This document shows positions 9,690 to 19,265 of a stretch of DNA of 64,000 bases, piece after piece. How positions within the stretch are numbered: the stretch's first letter is position 1; each line of letters starts with the position of its first letter. The notes below the pieces were generated by a model. It was not told where the DNA came from. It was given only the letters and a program-made list of their open reading frames with translations, and searched no databases. The DNA comes from Rhizobium sp. C1. Lineage in GTDB: Bacteria > Pseudomonadota > Alphaproteobacteria > Rhizobiales > Rhizobiaceae. Both the position numbers and the translations under genes were made by a program. Where the stretch lies: positions 124,001 through 188,000 of the forward strand of contig NZ_JAJNCY010000006.1 of the NCBI RefSeq assembly GCF_021026335.1. Reading direction: 5' to 3'.

Positions 9690-10078
9690 TGTCCATAGCA
9701 GAGAAGATCAAGGTTCTGATCGTAGACGATCAGGTGACAAGCCGTTTGTTGTTGAGCGATGCGCTCACCCAGCTCGGCTTCAAGCAGATCACGGTCGCCG
9801 GTGACGGCGAGCAGGGCTACAAGATCATGTCGACGGCACCGCATCATCTGGTGATCTCCGACTTCAACATGCCGAAAATGGACGGCCTCGGGTTCCTTCA
9901 GGCCGTGCGCACCAACCCGGCCACGAAAAAGGCAGCATTCATCATGCTGACCGCGCAGGGCGACCGCGCGCTCGTCCAGAAAGCGGCCCAGCTCGGTGCG
10001 AACAACGTTCTGGCAAAGCCCTTCACCATTGAGAAAATGAAAGCCGCCATCGAGGCCGTATTTGGATCGCTGAAATGA
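9689..10078 (+). CDS. cheY2: Chemotaxis response regulator CheY2
   Basis: 129-residue receiver with D13/D14 acidic pair, phosphoacceptor D58 ([11 protein letters not shown]), Thr in MLTAQG and Lys in LAKPFT. The ATG shares its A with the cheB stop (TAATG). In S. meliloti, CheY2-P is the form that acts on the motor by slowing rotation, and the same role is inferred from position. It ends with an ATGA overlap into cheD. Confidence 0.94.
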   Translation: MSIAEKIKVLIVDDQVTSRLLLSDALTQLGFKQITVAGDGEQGYKIMSTAPHHLVISDFNMPKMDGLGFLQAVRTNPATKKAAFIMLTAQGDRALVQKAAQLGANNVLAKPFTIEKMKAAIEAVFGSLK

Positions 10079-10635
10079 GTCTTGACCTCCCGCCGCGCCG
10101 GATCAACATCATCCAGGGGGAATACAAGGTGTCAAACGACCCGAACGTCGTCATCACGACGATCCTCGGTTCGTGCGTGGCGGCCTGTATCCGTGATCCT
10201 GCGGCAGGCGTTGGAGGCATGAACCACTTTCTCCTGCCGGGCAGCACGGAAGCGCTGGCCGCAGGCGGCGACGCGACGCGCTATGGCGTTCACCTGATGG
10301 AGCTTCTCATCAACGGGCTGTTGAAGCAGGGTGCGCGTAAGGATCGCATGGAGGCCAAGATTTTTGGAGGCGCGAAGACGATCGCAAGCTTCTCCAACGT
10401 GGGAGCGCAGAACGCGGAATTCGCGGCGCGCTTCCTGCGCGATGAAGGCATCAGGGTCGTCGGTTCGTCCACAGGCGGCGAACATGGCCGCAAGCTCGAA
10501 TTCTGGCCGGTCTCCGGCCGCGCGCGCCAGCATGCACTGACGGGGGTCGAAACGCAGCGCACGGTCGCAGCCGAAATCAGACCGATCGCACCGGCGCCGA
10601 AGCCGGCGGTCGATACGTCGGTCGAATTCTTTTAA
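10075..10635 (+). CDS. cheD: Chemoreceptor glutamine deamidase CheD
   Basis: 186 residues. The catalytic Cys34 lies in [11 protein letters not shown] and the catalytic His51 in [10 protein letters not shown], with the [11 protein letters not shown] block further on that is typical of the family. It deamidates glutamines of MCPs and may be tied to CheY phosphorylation. It follows cheY2 with a 4 bp overlap. Confidence 0.94.
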   Translation: MSLDLPPRRINIIQGEYKVSNDPNVVITTILGSCVAACIRDPAAGVGGMNHFLLPGSTEALAAGGDATRYGVHLMELLINGLLKQGARKDRMEAKIFGGAKTIASFSNVGAQNAEFAARFLRDEGIRVVGSSTGGEHGRKLEFWPVSGRARQHALTGVETQRTVAAEIRPIAPAPKPAVDTSVEFF

Positions 10636-10654
10636 TCGTAAAGTGGGGGGGCGG

Positions 10655-11047
10655 ATGCGTCTCGATAAGGAAATGTCACAGATGCAGATAGACGAAGCCC
10701 TTCCGGAAGTTCTCATGCGTATCGTGTCGGAACTGCACGACGTCGCCTATCTCATCGAGCGCATCGAGCCAACGATTTCCAATACCGATCATCCCGGCGT
10801 CCTGAATGAGGCCGATCGAATCAAGGTTCTGCAGGGCATCGATCTGGCCGTGCAGAAGACGCGCGGTCTTGCCGAATTCATCGACACGATTACCTCTGGA
10901 ATTCCAGAGGACTGGCTCGTGGATACGACCGTTGCGCTCAGCCTCGTCAAGCTCGCTGACATGCAGAAGGCGCTGAGCAAGGCAGCAGCGCGACACGGCC
11001 ATTCGCAGCCCATCAACAAGGCGTCCGGCGACTTCGAGTTCTTCTGA
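10655..11047 (+). CDS. cheT: CheT, small chemotaxis protein with a CheZ-like DxxxQ motif
   Basis: 130 residues, mostly helical by composition. LQGIDLAVQKTRGLAEF contains D-x-x-x-Q, the motif that CheZ uses to dephosphorylate CheY, but the rest does not resemble CheZ in length or C-terminal CheY-binding peptide. It occupies the tenth position of the rhizobial che operon, named cheT in S. meliloti. The ATG at 10655 follows a G-rich ribosome binding site; GTG at 10643 is in frame but less likely. It is the last gene before fliF, 160 bp away. Confidence 0.8.
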   Translation: MRLDKEMSQMQIDEALPEVLMRIVSELHDVAYLIERIEPTISNTDHPGVLNEADRIKVLQGIDLAVQKTRGLAEFIDTITSGIPEDWLVDTTVALSLVKLADMQKALSKAAARHGHSQPINKASGDFEFF

Positions 11048-11086
11048 GGTCGTCGCGGCGGCGCACCTTAGCCCCCGACAAGTTCG

Positions 11087-11104
11087 CGCAAGCTTCGATT
11101 CCTA
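11087..11104 (+). promoter_or_regulatory. Shared flagellar promoter element before fliF (CGCAAG-N8-CCTA)
   Basis: CGCAAG (11087-11092), 8 bases, CCTA (11101-11104), 104 bp before the fliF start. The same element with the same spacer occurs before flgB, flgE and flhA, and with CATA before motA. It is probably the promoter or activator site of the structural class, inferred from recurrence. Confidence 0.6.
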
Positions 11105-11207
11105 ATCTTCCGCCACGGCGTAAAGCTGCGGCGCGATTCCCAATTCGCACCGTTGCCCGGGAGTTTCTGAAGGACATTGTCCGAAAAGCAGCCTCCGCCG
11201 GAAGTCA

Positions 11208-12950
11208 ATGATGACGGTGCGGGACAGAATGAATCTGTTGAATCAGCTTTTGGCGATCGGCAAGAACCTCGCGGGCCTCGGTCCCGGTCGACTGGCAGCA
11301 CTCGCCGGCGTCGGCGCTCTGACAATCGCACTCATCCTGGGCGCCACCTACTACCTGAACAAGCCGTCCATGGAGACGCTCTACGTTGGCCTCGACGCCA
11401 GCGACGTGAGCCGGATCAGCCTGGCGCTTGCCGGCGCCGGTATTCCCTTCGAGCAGGGCACTGACGGAACCAGCATCAAGGTCAAGGTGGGCCAGACCGC
11501 GCAGGCACGCCTGTTGCTCGCCGAGCAGGGGCTGCCCAACAGCGCCAATTCCGGCTACGAACTGTTCGACAAGGTCGGCTCGCTCGGTCTCACATCCTTC
11601 ATGCAGCAGATCACTAAGGTCCGCGCGCTGGAAGGCGAGATCGCCCGCACCATTCAGCAGATTCAGGGCATTTCCGCCGCCCGCGTCCACATTGTCCTGG
11701 CTGACCAGGGCTCGTTCCGCGAAGGTACACAGAAGCCGACCGCTTCGGTCATGATCCGCGCCGGTGCGCAGGCAGGCCGCAAGGCGGCTCAGTCAATCCG
11801 ACATCTCGTCGCCTCTTCAGTCCCCGGCCTCAGCCCGGATGACGTCACGATCCTCGATTCCACTGGACAGTTGCTCGCTTCGGGCGATGACTATTCGAAC
11901 ACGGCGGCCAATCGCTCGCTCAATACTGAGCTGCAGGTCCAGTCGCAGATCGAAGCCAATATCGACAAGGCGCTGTCGCCGTTCCTCGGCATCGACAATT
12001 TCCGCGCCAGCGTCGTCGCCAAGCTCAACACGGACGCCCAGCAGACCCAGGAAACCACCTTCGATCCCGACTCCAAGGTCGAGCGTTCCGTACGCACGAC
12101 CAAGGAGAGCCAGAAGTCGCAGCAGACCGACAGCAACAGCGCGACGACGGTTCAGCAGAACATTCCGCAGGGCACGGCCGCAGGCTCCGCCAAGGGTGGC
12201 CCCTCGCAGAATGACGAGCAGGACAAGAAGGAAGAGACGACCAATTACGAGATCAACAGCAAGACGGTTTCGACGGTTCGCAACAGCTATGCCATCGACA
12301 AGCTTTCGATTGCTGTGGTCGTCAACAAGGCCCGCGTGGCCAAGCTGGTCGGAGAGCCCGTTGATCAGGCCAAGATTGATGCCTATGTTGCCGAGATGCA
12401 GAAGGTCGTCACCGCGGCCGCCGGCATTGATCCCAAGCGTGGCGACGAAATCAACGTCACGGTCATGGACTTCCTCGAAAGCCAGCTGATCGCCGACGCG
12501 GCATCCTCCGGCCCGGGCATCATGGAACTGCTGTCGCGCAACCTCGCCGGCATCATCAACTCGCTTGCCTTCATCGTGGTCGCCTTCCTGATCGTCTGGC
12601 TCGGCTTCCGTCCGCTGGCCAAGTCCATGGGCACCGGTCTGGTCGTGGCCGGCGCTGCCGGGGCTCCCGGCGGCGCGATCGAAGGCCAGGCCGACTCGCT
12701 GGGCCTGGAACTCCCCGACTTCGCTCCGTCTGCGGTCGGCGGCCCTGGCGCAACGCTGATGGAAGGCTTCGGTTCCGACTTCGGCTTCGACAGCACCGAA
12801 GACCTGCTGACCGCTGGCGACGAGGACGAGGGCGGCTTCAACCGTCGCGTCAAGGAAGGGCCGGAACGGCGCCTTGCCCGTATGGTCGAGATCAGCGAAG
12901 AGCGCGCAGCGAAGATCCTTCGCAAGTGGGCAGTGGACAGGGCGGCATAA
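11208..12950 (+). CDS. fliF: Flagellar MS-ring protein FliF
   Basis: 580 residues. The first TM helix is about 24-47 (LAALAGVGALTIALILGATYYL region), followed by the large periplasmic ring-building domains. A low-complexity Gln/Ser/Lys linker lies around 295-350, and the second TM helix is near 448-466. The C terminus (ARMVEISEERAAKILRKW) is the FliG-binding peptide. Twenty-six 180-bp-scale rings are not inferable here; the gene simply supplies the MS-ring in the inner membrane. ATG ATG occurs at 11208, with GGAAG upstream as ribosome binding site. Confidence 0.96.
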   Translation: MMTVRDRMNLLNQLLAIGKNLAGLGPGRLAALAGVGALTIALILGATYYLNKPSMETLYVGLDASDVSRISLALAGAGIPFEQGTDGTSIKVKVGQTAQARLLLAEQGLPNSANSGYELFDKVGSLGLTSFMQQITKVRALEGEIARTIQQIQGISAARVHIVLADQGSFREGTQKPTASVMIRAGAQAGRKAAQSIRHLVASSVPGLSPDDVTILDSTGQLLASGDDYSNTAANRSLNTELQVQSQIEANIDKALSPFLGIDNFRASVVAKLNTDAQQTQETTFDPDSKVERSVRTTKESQKSQQTDSNSATTVQQNIPQGTAAGSAKGGPSQNDEQDKKEETTNYEINSKTVSTVRNSYAIDKLSIAVVVNKARVAKLVGEPVDQAKIDAYVAEMQKVVTAAAGIDPKRGDEINVTVMDFLESQLIADAASSGPGIMELLSRNLAGIINSLAFIVVAFLIVWLGFRPLAKSMGTGLVVAGAAGAPGGAIEGQADSLGLELPDFAPSAVGGPGATLMEGFGSDFGFDSTEDLLTAGDEDEGGFNRRVKEGPERRLARMVEISEERAAKILRKWAVDRAA

Positions 12951-13149
12951 GGCGCCCTGTTTCCTTTTTGCGACACGTCCCACCTTTCGTCAAACCCAGC
13001 GGCAACAGGCTGGTGATAGATCAACATCCGTCGATTTTGCATGTGTCGCTGCTACGGCGCTGGCGATACACTTGGTTGATTCGAATTAACCGGGTCGCGC
13101 CGTGCGAGCCGGGATGTCGGGCAGGATGCCTTTGGGCACTGGGGATGTA

Positions 13150-13890
13150 ATGAGTCAGAAGGAGATCACTCCTACCGGCCAGCCGATGGAGAGGCCAGAA
13201 CCAGAAGTGGGCCGGCGCATGATGAGCCGGGAATTCCTGCTGACGCGCCTTTCCCGGATGACAGACGCATGCAGTCTGTCCATGCCCTTTGATCTCGTGA
13301 CGGAATATTGCGGCGCTTCGGCCTATCTGGTTGCCCGCTATGACATGGTCAGCGATCAGCGTCTCGACAACGTGCTCAGTTCCAACTGGCCTTTCGATCT
13401 GGTGCGGCAGATCGATGAAGAATTGCATGCGAGCTATCACCGCTCGAACGAACTCGAAAAATGCATGTCCGCTCTCCAGCCGGCATTTGCCTTTTTCTCC
13501 GACGAAATCCTTCTTCCCGAAGGTGTGAGCCGGCAATATTGTTCCCTGATCTTCAATGCCGGGCGCTCGCGCTACATTCTGCTGCTGCTGATGCCGGATC
13601 AGACGGCACATTCGAGCCAGCGCGTCATGGAGGCCGGCCTTCTCTCCGGCTACATTCTGAGCATGAGAACGGCGCGCAAGGTCCAGATGGACCGCGAGAT
13701 GGACCTGACCGAGCGCGAACTGGAATGCATCTACTGGATCGCCGAAGGCAAGACGAGCGATGAAATCGCCATGATCCTCGGCATCTCGAAAAACACGATC
13801 AACAACTACATCACCAGCGTGATGCGAAAGACCGCCACCAAGAACCGTTCGGAAGCCATTGCCTATGCCGTCCGCAACAATCTCGTCTGA
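13150..13890 (+). CDS. visN: LuxR-type motility regulator VisN
   Basis: 246 residues: an N-terminal domain like autoinducer-binding LuxR proteins and a C-terminal HTH from about residue 187 (LTERELECIYWIAEGKTSDE, IGISKNTINNYI-type recognition helix read as ILGISKNTINNYI). With VisR it forms the master activator of flagellar genes in rhizobia, acting through rem. The ATG at 13150 follows GGGG at good spacing; an in-frame start at 13102 is less likely. visR follows after 51 bp. TTAACC occurs at 13086-13091 in its upstream region. Confidence 0.92.
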   Translation: MSQKEITPTGQPMERPEPEVGRRMMSREFLLTRLSRMTDACSLSMPFDLVTEYCGASAYLVARYDMVSDQRLDNVLSSNWPFDLVRQIDEELHASYHRSNELEKCMSALQPAFAFFSDEILLPEGVSRQYCSLIFNAGRSRYILLLLMPDQTAHSSQRVMEAGLLSGYILSMRTARKVQMDREMDLTERELECIYWIAEGKTSDEIAMILGISKNTINNYITSVMRKTATKNRSEAIAYAVRNNLV

Positions 13891-13941
13891 GGTCATCGTC
13901 ATCGATGTGCTTCGCCGCGCTGAACCGTCCGAGGATACGTG

Positions 13942-14676
13942 ATGCCGCAACTTCATGAACGGTATGACCCGGAATCAGCGGGTGCAGCGAAGGCGCGTTC
14001 CCGCAGAGGCGCGGATCTCCTGCAACAGATGACGGCCCTGCAGCGCAAGCTGAATGCACGCAACTTCGCGGTGTTCCGTGTCTCTGGATCGGGCCTTACT
14101 TCGAAGCGATCGATCAAGCTGGTGGCCGATAATTTCCCGGGCGGCAGCGCCGGCGCGCAGGCCGTACTCGAGCTCTATGGCGACGCCATGGTGGAGCATC
14201 TCGACGTGTCGATCCTTCCGCTTCTGTGGAACGGAAAGGACGAAAGCTCGACCTCGGAGACCGTCGACTTCGACGGCTTTGTCACGCGGTTGCGGGGTCG
14301 CTCCCTGCCGTTTGCCGGAATCGCCTTTCCCGTTCGCCTTGGCTCAACCGGAAACGGCTTTGCCGTTTTCACATCGGCCTATCTGGATCTGACCAGCGAG
14401 ATCATTCTCGACACGCATATTCAGGTCACGGGCGCTCTGGCGCGGCAGCTTCAGAACGAGGAACGTCGCGGACAACCGGCGGAAATGTTGACGGAGCGCG
14501 AAATCGCCTGCCTGCAGATGGCGGGAGACGGTCGTACCAGCGAAGAGATCGCCGAAAAGCTCGGCCTCTCGGTTCACACCGTCAACGCCTATCTGGGCAC
14601 GGCGACAACCAAGCTCGATTCCGTCAACAGAATTCAGGCGATCGCCAAGGCTATACGCCTCGGCTACATCAACTGA
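13942..14676 (+). CDS. visR: LuxR-type motility regulator VisR
   Basis: 244 residues with a C-terminal LuxR HTH from about residue 183 (LTEREIACLQMAGDGRTSEE, LGLSVHTVNAYL). The N-terminal half is a diverged ligand-binding-like domain. It is the partner of VisN, and the pair is needed together in S. meliloti. GTG at 13939 immediately precedes the ATG; the ATG was chosen for its spacing to GAGG. It converges on the minus-strand gene ending at 14712. Confidence 0.91.
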   Translation: MPQLHERYDPESAGAAKARSRRGADLLQQMTALQRKLNARNFAVFRVSGSGLTSKRSIKLVADNFPGGSAGAQAVLELYGDAMVEHLDVSILPLLWNGKDESSTSETVDFDGFVTRLRGRSLPFAGIAFPVRLGSTGNGFAVFTSAYLDLTSEIILDTHIQVTGALARQLQNEERRGQPAEMLTEREIACLQMAGDGRTSEEIAEKLGLSVHTVNAYLGTATTKLDSVNRIQAIAKAIRLGYIN

Positions 14677-14711
14677 CTGTGTAACTGAGGGCGACCGGCG
14701 GGCCAGCCGCG

Positions 14712-15152
14712 TCAGCCGGCCATGGCAGCCTTCTGATCCGTGTGATAGCGCGAGCTCGCAAGTGCGTTGCGAAGGAAGACGGTGTTGTCTTCGGGATTGG
14801 CGGCCGGGTTCTTGAAATCGATATGATTGATTTCGACGCCCGCATGGTTCTTGCTCAGCGCGAGCTTCGCATAGATCGTCACACCCTGCGGCTTGATCTC
14901 GAGATCGAGTTCGACCTCGGGCTCGCTATCCCATTCCAGACGGTAATTTCCGCCGACGCCGAGCTTGACGGTGCCGGGATGGAAATAGAGTTCCGCGGCC
15001 GAGGAGACGAGATCGGCAAGGCTGCCATAATGCTCGAACTTGAGGAGCGAAATCAGATCTGCGGCATCCACCAGACGCAGTTCCGAGGCTACCGGGCGGA
15101 TCGCCTCGGCCAGAATTTGCTCGCGCTGTTCAGAAAATGGGTTTTTTCTCAT
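14712..15152 (-). CDS. Uncharacterised protein coupled to flhB
   Basis: 146 residues, soluble, no recognised domain. The N-terminal half looks helical (SEQREQILAEAIRPVASEL), the C-terminal half beta-rich (VKLGVGGNYRLEWDSEPEVE, LDLEIKPQGVTIYAKLAL). Its ATG shares a base with the flhB stop (TAATG), so it is co-translated as the last gene of motA-fliM-fliN-fliG-flhB. Codon use matches neighbours. This suggests a conserved flagellar accessory role, but the function is unknown. Confidence 0.75.
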   Translation of the reverse strand: MRKNPFSEQREQILAEAIRPVASELRLVDAADLISLLKFEHYGSLADLVSSAAELYFHPGTVKLGVGGNYRLEWDSEPEVELDLEIKPQGVTIYAKLALSKNHAGVEINHIDFKNPAANPEDNTVFLRNALASSRYHTDQKAAMAG

Positions 15153-16240
15153 TAGCCACGCTTATTTTGTCTGGACTTGTTCTGCTTCGAGTAGACGCGG
15201 TGAATGAGTTCGGCGACGGCCTTGTAAAACACCGGTGGAATGACACTATCGACCGAGACTTGCGCAAACATTGAGCGCGCCAGAGGCGGATCTTCAAAAA
15301 CGGGAATGTTGTTTTCCTCGGCGATCTCGCGAATGCGCAACGCGATCAGATCCTGCCCCTTGGCCACGACGATCGGCGCGTCGCTTTCCTCGCGCGCATA
15401 GCGCAGCGCCACCGCATAGTGGGTCGGGTTTGCGACGATCAGTGTGGCGCGGGGCACATTGGCCATCATGCGTCGACGCAAGAGAGTGCGGGCGAAGGAG
15501 CGCTGCTTGGCTTTTACGGCGGGGTCGCCCTGCGCCTGCTTGAACTCTTCCTTGATTTCCTGCTTCGTCATTCTCAGATTTTCGTACCATTCCCGGCGCT
15601 GCCAGAAAAAGTCGCCGAGACCGACAATGGCGGTGGCGAAGAGCATGACGATGAGGATCGTGCGCAGATCGCTCACCATCCGCGAGAACATGACCGTCGG
15701 GTCGGAAAACATCAACGACAGCGACCCGAAGAATTCGTCCTTCAACGCAAAGCCGACGACGATCGAAACCGCGATGACCTTGATGAGCGACTTGCCGAAT
15801 TCGACCAGCGTCTGCAGGCTGAACATACGTCCGATGCCGGCGACGATGGATACGCGCGAAAACTTCGGCGCGATACGGTCGAGAACCGGGCTCGGCATGT
15901 TCTGCAGAACGGACGAGGCCACGCCAAAGCCCATGATCAGAACCAGAGCGGGAAGCACCAGACCCCCGGCATTCCAGGCCAGCCTGTAAAGCAGCGAGAT
16001 CACGTCGGGGCTGGAATCGAACCGCCACTGGTCTGCCTGTTCGAAAATGTCCTTCAAGCTTCCGGCGACCCGGATCGAACCGTCCGTTGCGAAGAAGACG
16101 ATGAAGACATAGATCGCGACCGTCGAGGCAAGCGACGTCAGCTCTCGGGAAAACGGGACATTGCCCTCTTCAAGCGCGTCCTGTTTTCGTTTCTCTGTCG
16201 GGTCTTCTGTTTTGCTGTCCTTGTCTTCATCATCAGCCAT
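15152..16240 (-). CDS. flhB: Flagellar export switch protein FlhB
   Basis: 362 residues with an N-terminal cytoplasmic segment rich in Asp/Glu/Lys, four TM helices and a C-terminal cytoplasmic domain. The autocleavage motif NPTH ([13 protein letters not shown]) is near residues 270-273, essential for switching export from rod/hook to filament substrates. It lies 169 bp after fliG on the same strand. Confidence 0.97.
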   Translation of the reverse strand: MADDEDKDSKTEDPTEKRKQDALEEGNVPFSRELTSLASTVAIYVFIVFFATDGSIRVAGSLKDIFEQADQWRFDSSPDVISLLYRLAWNAGGLVLPALVLIMGFGVASSVLQNMPSPVLDRIAPKFSRVSIVAGIGRMFSLQTLVEFGKSLIKVIAVSIVVGFALKDEFFGSLSLMFSDPTVMFSRMVSDLRTILIVMLFATAIVGLGDFFWQRREWYENLRMTKQEIKEEFKQAQGDPAVKAKQRSFARTLLRRRMMANVPRATLIVANPTHYAVALRYAREESDAPIVVAKGQDLIALRIREIAEENNIPVFEDPPLARSMFAQVSVDSVIPPVFYKAVAELIHRVYSKQNKSRQNKRG

Positions 16241-16409
16241 GGATCAGCCCTCGAACCTGTCGTGCAAGACGCTAGGGCGATCTTGCGGTCATGACAGGAG
16301 TCACAAACATGGAATTGCCGCGGCGGCGCGCTTTTCGAAGCCGCGACACGCGTTCAACTCGCCGCGCCGGGAAACCCGGCCATGGTGAGGTTGAAGAGAG
16401 GCGAGGGCG

Positions 16410-17450
16410 TCAGGCCGCAGCCGACGACTCGCCCTTCTCCTTCAATTCTATCTGGTTGTTGTTTGCAAGGCGAATGGCTTCCTGCGCGATCGAGCGGCGG
16501 GCCACTGCGATGTCGCGCGGATTGATGCCGGTCGTTCCGGAGCCGAGATCGGATTCGATCATGCGGCGCTGACGTGCGCCGATGGCCGAAAGGACGGCTT
16601 CGCGGATATCCATCGGCGAGCCACGCAGCGCCATGGTGATGACATCCGCCGAAATGTCGTTGAAGAGCGTGACGCGGCTGCGCTGCGGCATGGCGAGAAG
16701 GTCTTCGAACAGGAAGATGCGCGGGCGAACCTTTTCGGCAGCTTCCTTGCTGAGCGACTCCAGTGCGCCGAGCAGCTGTTCCACCTGTTCCTTCTCCAGC
16801 TCGTTCATCAGTTCGGCGACCTTGACCGTGCCGGTCGCATTCTTCTCTGCTTCCATCGCGCGCATCAATTCGACCACGCGGTTTTCGATGATCTCGGCTG
16901 CCTTCGGGCTGACCTGCTTCAGATTGACCGTACGGTTGATGACGTCTGCACGACGTTCCTCGTTGAGTTCCATCAACACCTTGGCGCCGAAGCTCGAGGG
17001 AACCATGGAGAGAATATAGGCGCCCGTCTGCGGATGTTCCTTTTCGAGGAAGTTCGCGACGAAAATCGGGTCGGTTTCGCCAAGCTCGTCCCAGATGGAA
17101 CTGGATTCGAGGCTCTGGAAATTGGCGCGGCGGCCGAGCAGATTGTCGACCTCTTCCGGCGTCAGGCCTTCCTCGAGGATACTTTCCATCGCCTTGGCAT
17201 TGTCCATGAGGCCGGCGCCCTCGGTGAACAGGTCCTCGAACTCGTTGGTCAGCTGAATCAGTTCGTGAGGCGGAATAGACCGGAGATTCTGCGCGGCGCG
17301 AATGATCACCTGCAGCTCGTGCTGCGTGAAGAATTTCAAGAGCTTGCCCGCCACCGACTTGCCCATCGAAAGCAGCACGGCGGCGGCTTTCTCCGGCGGA
17401 GTCAGTGGCTTGTATGCAGCCTGTTCCTCAAATTCTTCGAAATCCATCAT
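16410..17450 (-). CDS. fliG: Flagellar switch protein FliG
   Basis: About 346 residues. LTPPEKAAAVLLSMGKSVAG opens the FliG N domain; the EHPQTGAYILS block is the middle domain EHPQ motif that binds FliM; the C-terminal charged torque domain includes FEDLLAMPQRSRVTLFNDI. The ATG at 17450 is used; TTG at 17459 (adding LEA) is in frame. It follows fliN with a 20 bp gap. It is the rotor component contacting MotA. Confidence 0.96.
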   Translation of the reverse strand: MMDFEEFEEQAAYKPLTPPEKAAAVLLSMGKSVAGKLLKFFTQHELQVIIRAAQNLRSIPPHELIQLTNEFEDLFTEGAGLMDNAKAMESILEEGLTPEEVDNLLGRRANFQSLESSSIWDELGETDPIFVANFLEKEHPQTGAYILSMVPSSFGAKVLMELNEERRADVINRTVNLKQVSPKAAEIIENRVVELMRAMEAEKNATGTVKVAELMNELEKEQVEQLLGALESLSKEAAEKVRPRIFLFEDLLAMPQRSRVTLFNDISADVITMALRGSPMDIREAVLSAIGARQRRMIESDLGSGTTGINPRDIAVARRSIAQEAIRLANNNQIELKEKGESSAAA

Positions 17451-17470
17451 GGCTTCCAACTCATTGCCGT

Positions 17471-18040
17471 CTATCGCTTGATCGGCTTGACTTCGATCAT
17501 CCTGATACCGAAGCGGGTATTGTCTTCATCGAGAACGGTGATTTCGCCTCGGCCGATCTGACGTCCGTTGACGACGACCTCGACCGGTTCGCCGATCTTG
17601 CGATCAAGCGCGATCGTGGCACCTTCGGTCAGGTTCATCAGCGTGGCGACATGCATATGGCTGTTTCCGAGCACGATCTGAACGTCGATCGGAATATCCA
17701 TGATCAGGTCGATATTGGCGTGCAGCGCGCTGCCGGTCGTATGGCCATGGTCGGACATGCCGCCGCCAAAGCCTGCGTCCATGCCGCCGCCGAAGCCGCC
17801 GCCAAACTGGGAAAGATCTGTTTCGCCCATCGCGCCATCCGAGGACGCGTCGAAATCGAAGCCGCCGCCTTCCCCAAATTCCGGCAAGCCACCCTCGGCA
17901 TCGCTTTTCAGCACACCGCGAAGGCTGTCGATCTGGTCATCAAGGCCAGTATCAAGATCGGGAGCGGCGTCAGACGAAAAATTCGCGAGGATGTCATCCT
18001 CTACGGGTTCTTCTCCGGTTTTTGTCGTCTGCTTTGCCAT
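17471..18040 (-). CDS. fliN: Flagellar switch protein FliN with long Gly-rich N-terminal extension
   Basis: 189 residues. The last 85 residues form the SpoA domain ([38 protein letters not shown]). The first 100 residues are an acidic then Gly/Phe-rich extension ([21 protein letters not shown]), longer than in enteric FliN. Start at MAKQTTK (ATG 18038-18040); the open frame to 18106 upstream has no family similarity. It builds the C-ring with FliM and helps dock export cargo. Confidence 0.94.
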   Translation of the reverse strand: MAKQTTKTGEEPVEDDILANFSSDAAPDLDTGLDDQIDSLRGVLKSDAEGGLPEFGEGGGFDFDASSDGAMGETDLSQFGGGFGGGMDAGFGGGMSDHGHTTGSALHANIDLIMDIPIDVQIVLGNSHMHVATLMNLTEGATIALDRKIGEPVEVVVNGRQIGRGEITVLDEDNTRFGIRMIEVKPIKR

Positions 18041-18281
18041 GGCCGATTTATTCCAGTTCAAACTTGCGCCAGGCGTGATCGACAGGCCGTGCGCACGTTC
18101 CAACATGTTGAAGAATTCGCATCCGCCGATATGCGGACGCGCTCACGTCGAATCCTTAGCTGATTCTTATTTAAAAACGATTGCTTCGCCCGGTCGAAAC
18201 CGACGGATCGGACCGAATTTCGGGGCGGTGTGACCGGATTGAATCGCTGCCGACCGTTTGCAGGAAATCACCCCCCGCGTG

Positions 18282-19265
18282 TCAGCCCATCAGGTGTTCC
18301 AGAAGGTCGGTTTCGGTCGAATATGTATCGGTTACCCGCACCGTGTAGCGCGTGCCGCTGCGGCCGAACTCCCCGAAATAGAGCTCCTTGCCATTGGCGT
18401 TCACCTGCACCTTGACATCGCCCAGATCCTCAAAGGGGATCACGTCGCCGACCTGGAGCTTGCTGATGATGCCGAGCGTCTGGGGCTGCAGGTTTATGCG
18501 CGCTTCGACGCCGACCTGGGAGCGCTGCACCTGCTCCTTGATCTGGTCGGTCCATTCCTTCTTGGCCCGGCCGGCGGGTTTTGCCGCCGTCACCTTGGTC
18601 TTCAGGAAGTTCCGTTGGGGCGCCACGATGTGGATCATCGATTCCGTTTTGCCGAAGCTGATGATCAGGCTGATCAGCGCGGCATTCGGGTCGCGATAAC
18701 CTTCCGGCGGTTTTGGGCGGTCCGGCGCGTTATAGGGATTGCTCAGAACCGGTTCGAAATTGCCGCCCGTCGCAACCGCGGTCCGCAGCACATTGGCGAC
18801 CTTGGAGAAGATCATCTCCGTCAGGTCGAGTTCGATTTTCGACAGGGCGCGCTCCGACGGCGGCTCGATCAGTTCCGGCGGAGCGCCCAGCATGGCCTCC
18901 ACAAGCGTCAGGACGAACGTGCTGCCGCAGGCCATGGTGAACTCCGGACACCAGCCGCGCAGCGAGGCGTCGCAAAGCGCGACGGTGTCGCCGAGATCTG
19001 CCAGAAGCTGAGCCTTCAGCCCGGTCTTCAGCGAGCCGAAACGGACCTCAATCTTGAAGCCGGTTTCACTATGAAAGATGTCGGGCAGAAATTCGATATA
19101 AGCGGCCGTCAGCTCGTGGCCGATCCGCTCGATGCTTGCGGCATCGCCCAGTTCGCCGGTCATTCGGGCAAGCAGGGTAGGGTCGAACGTTGCGGAAGGC
19201 GCCGAGGGGGCGTCGTCCGGAGCGGTCTCGACATCGGGTTCTATGACTTCTGCCGCTTCAGACAT
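18282..19265 (-). CDS. fliM: Flagellar switch protein FliM
   Basis: 327 residues: acidic/Ala-rich N terminus, central CheC-like domain and a C-terminal SpoA domain (LQPQTLGIISKLQVGDVIPF, VQVNANGKELYFGEFGR). It lacks the enteric-type N-terminal LSQxEIDALL CheY-binding peptide in clear form. The start overlaps the motA stop (TGATG). A 241 bp gap separates it from fliN. It receives CheY2-P to slow the motor in rhizobia. Confidence 0.93.
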   Translation of the reverse strand: MSEAAEVIEPDVETAPDDAPSAPSATFDPTLLARMTGELGDAASIERIGHELTAAYIEFLPDIFHSETGFKIEVRFGSLKTGLKAQLLADLGDTVALCDASLRGWCPEFTMACGSTFVLTLVEAMLGAPPELIEPPSERALSKIELDLTEMIFSKVANVLRTAVATGGNFEPVLSNPYNAPDRPKPPEGYRDPNAALISLIISFGKTESMIHIVAPQRNFLKTKVTAAKPAGRAKKEWTDQIKEQVQRSQVGVEARINLQPQTLGIISKLQVGDVIPFEDLGDVKVQVNANGKELYFGEFGRSGTRYTVRVTDTYSTETDLLEHLMG

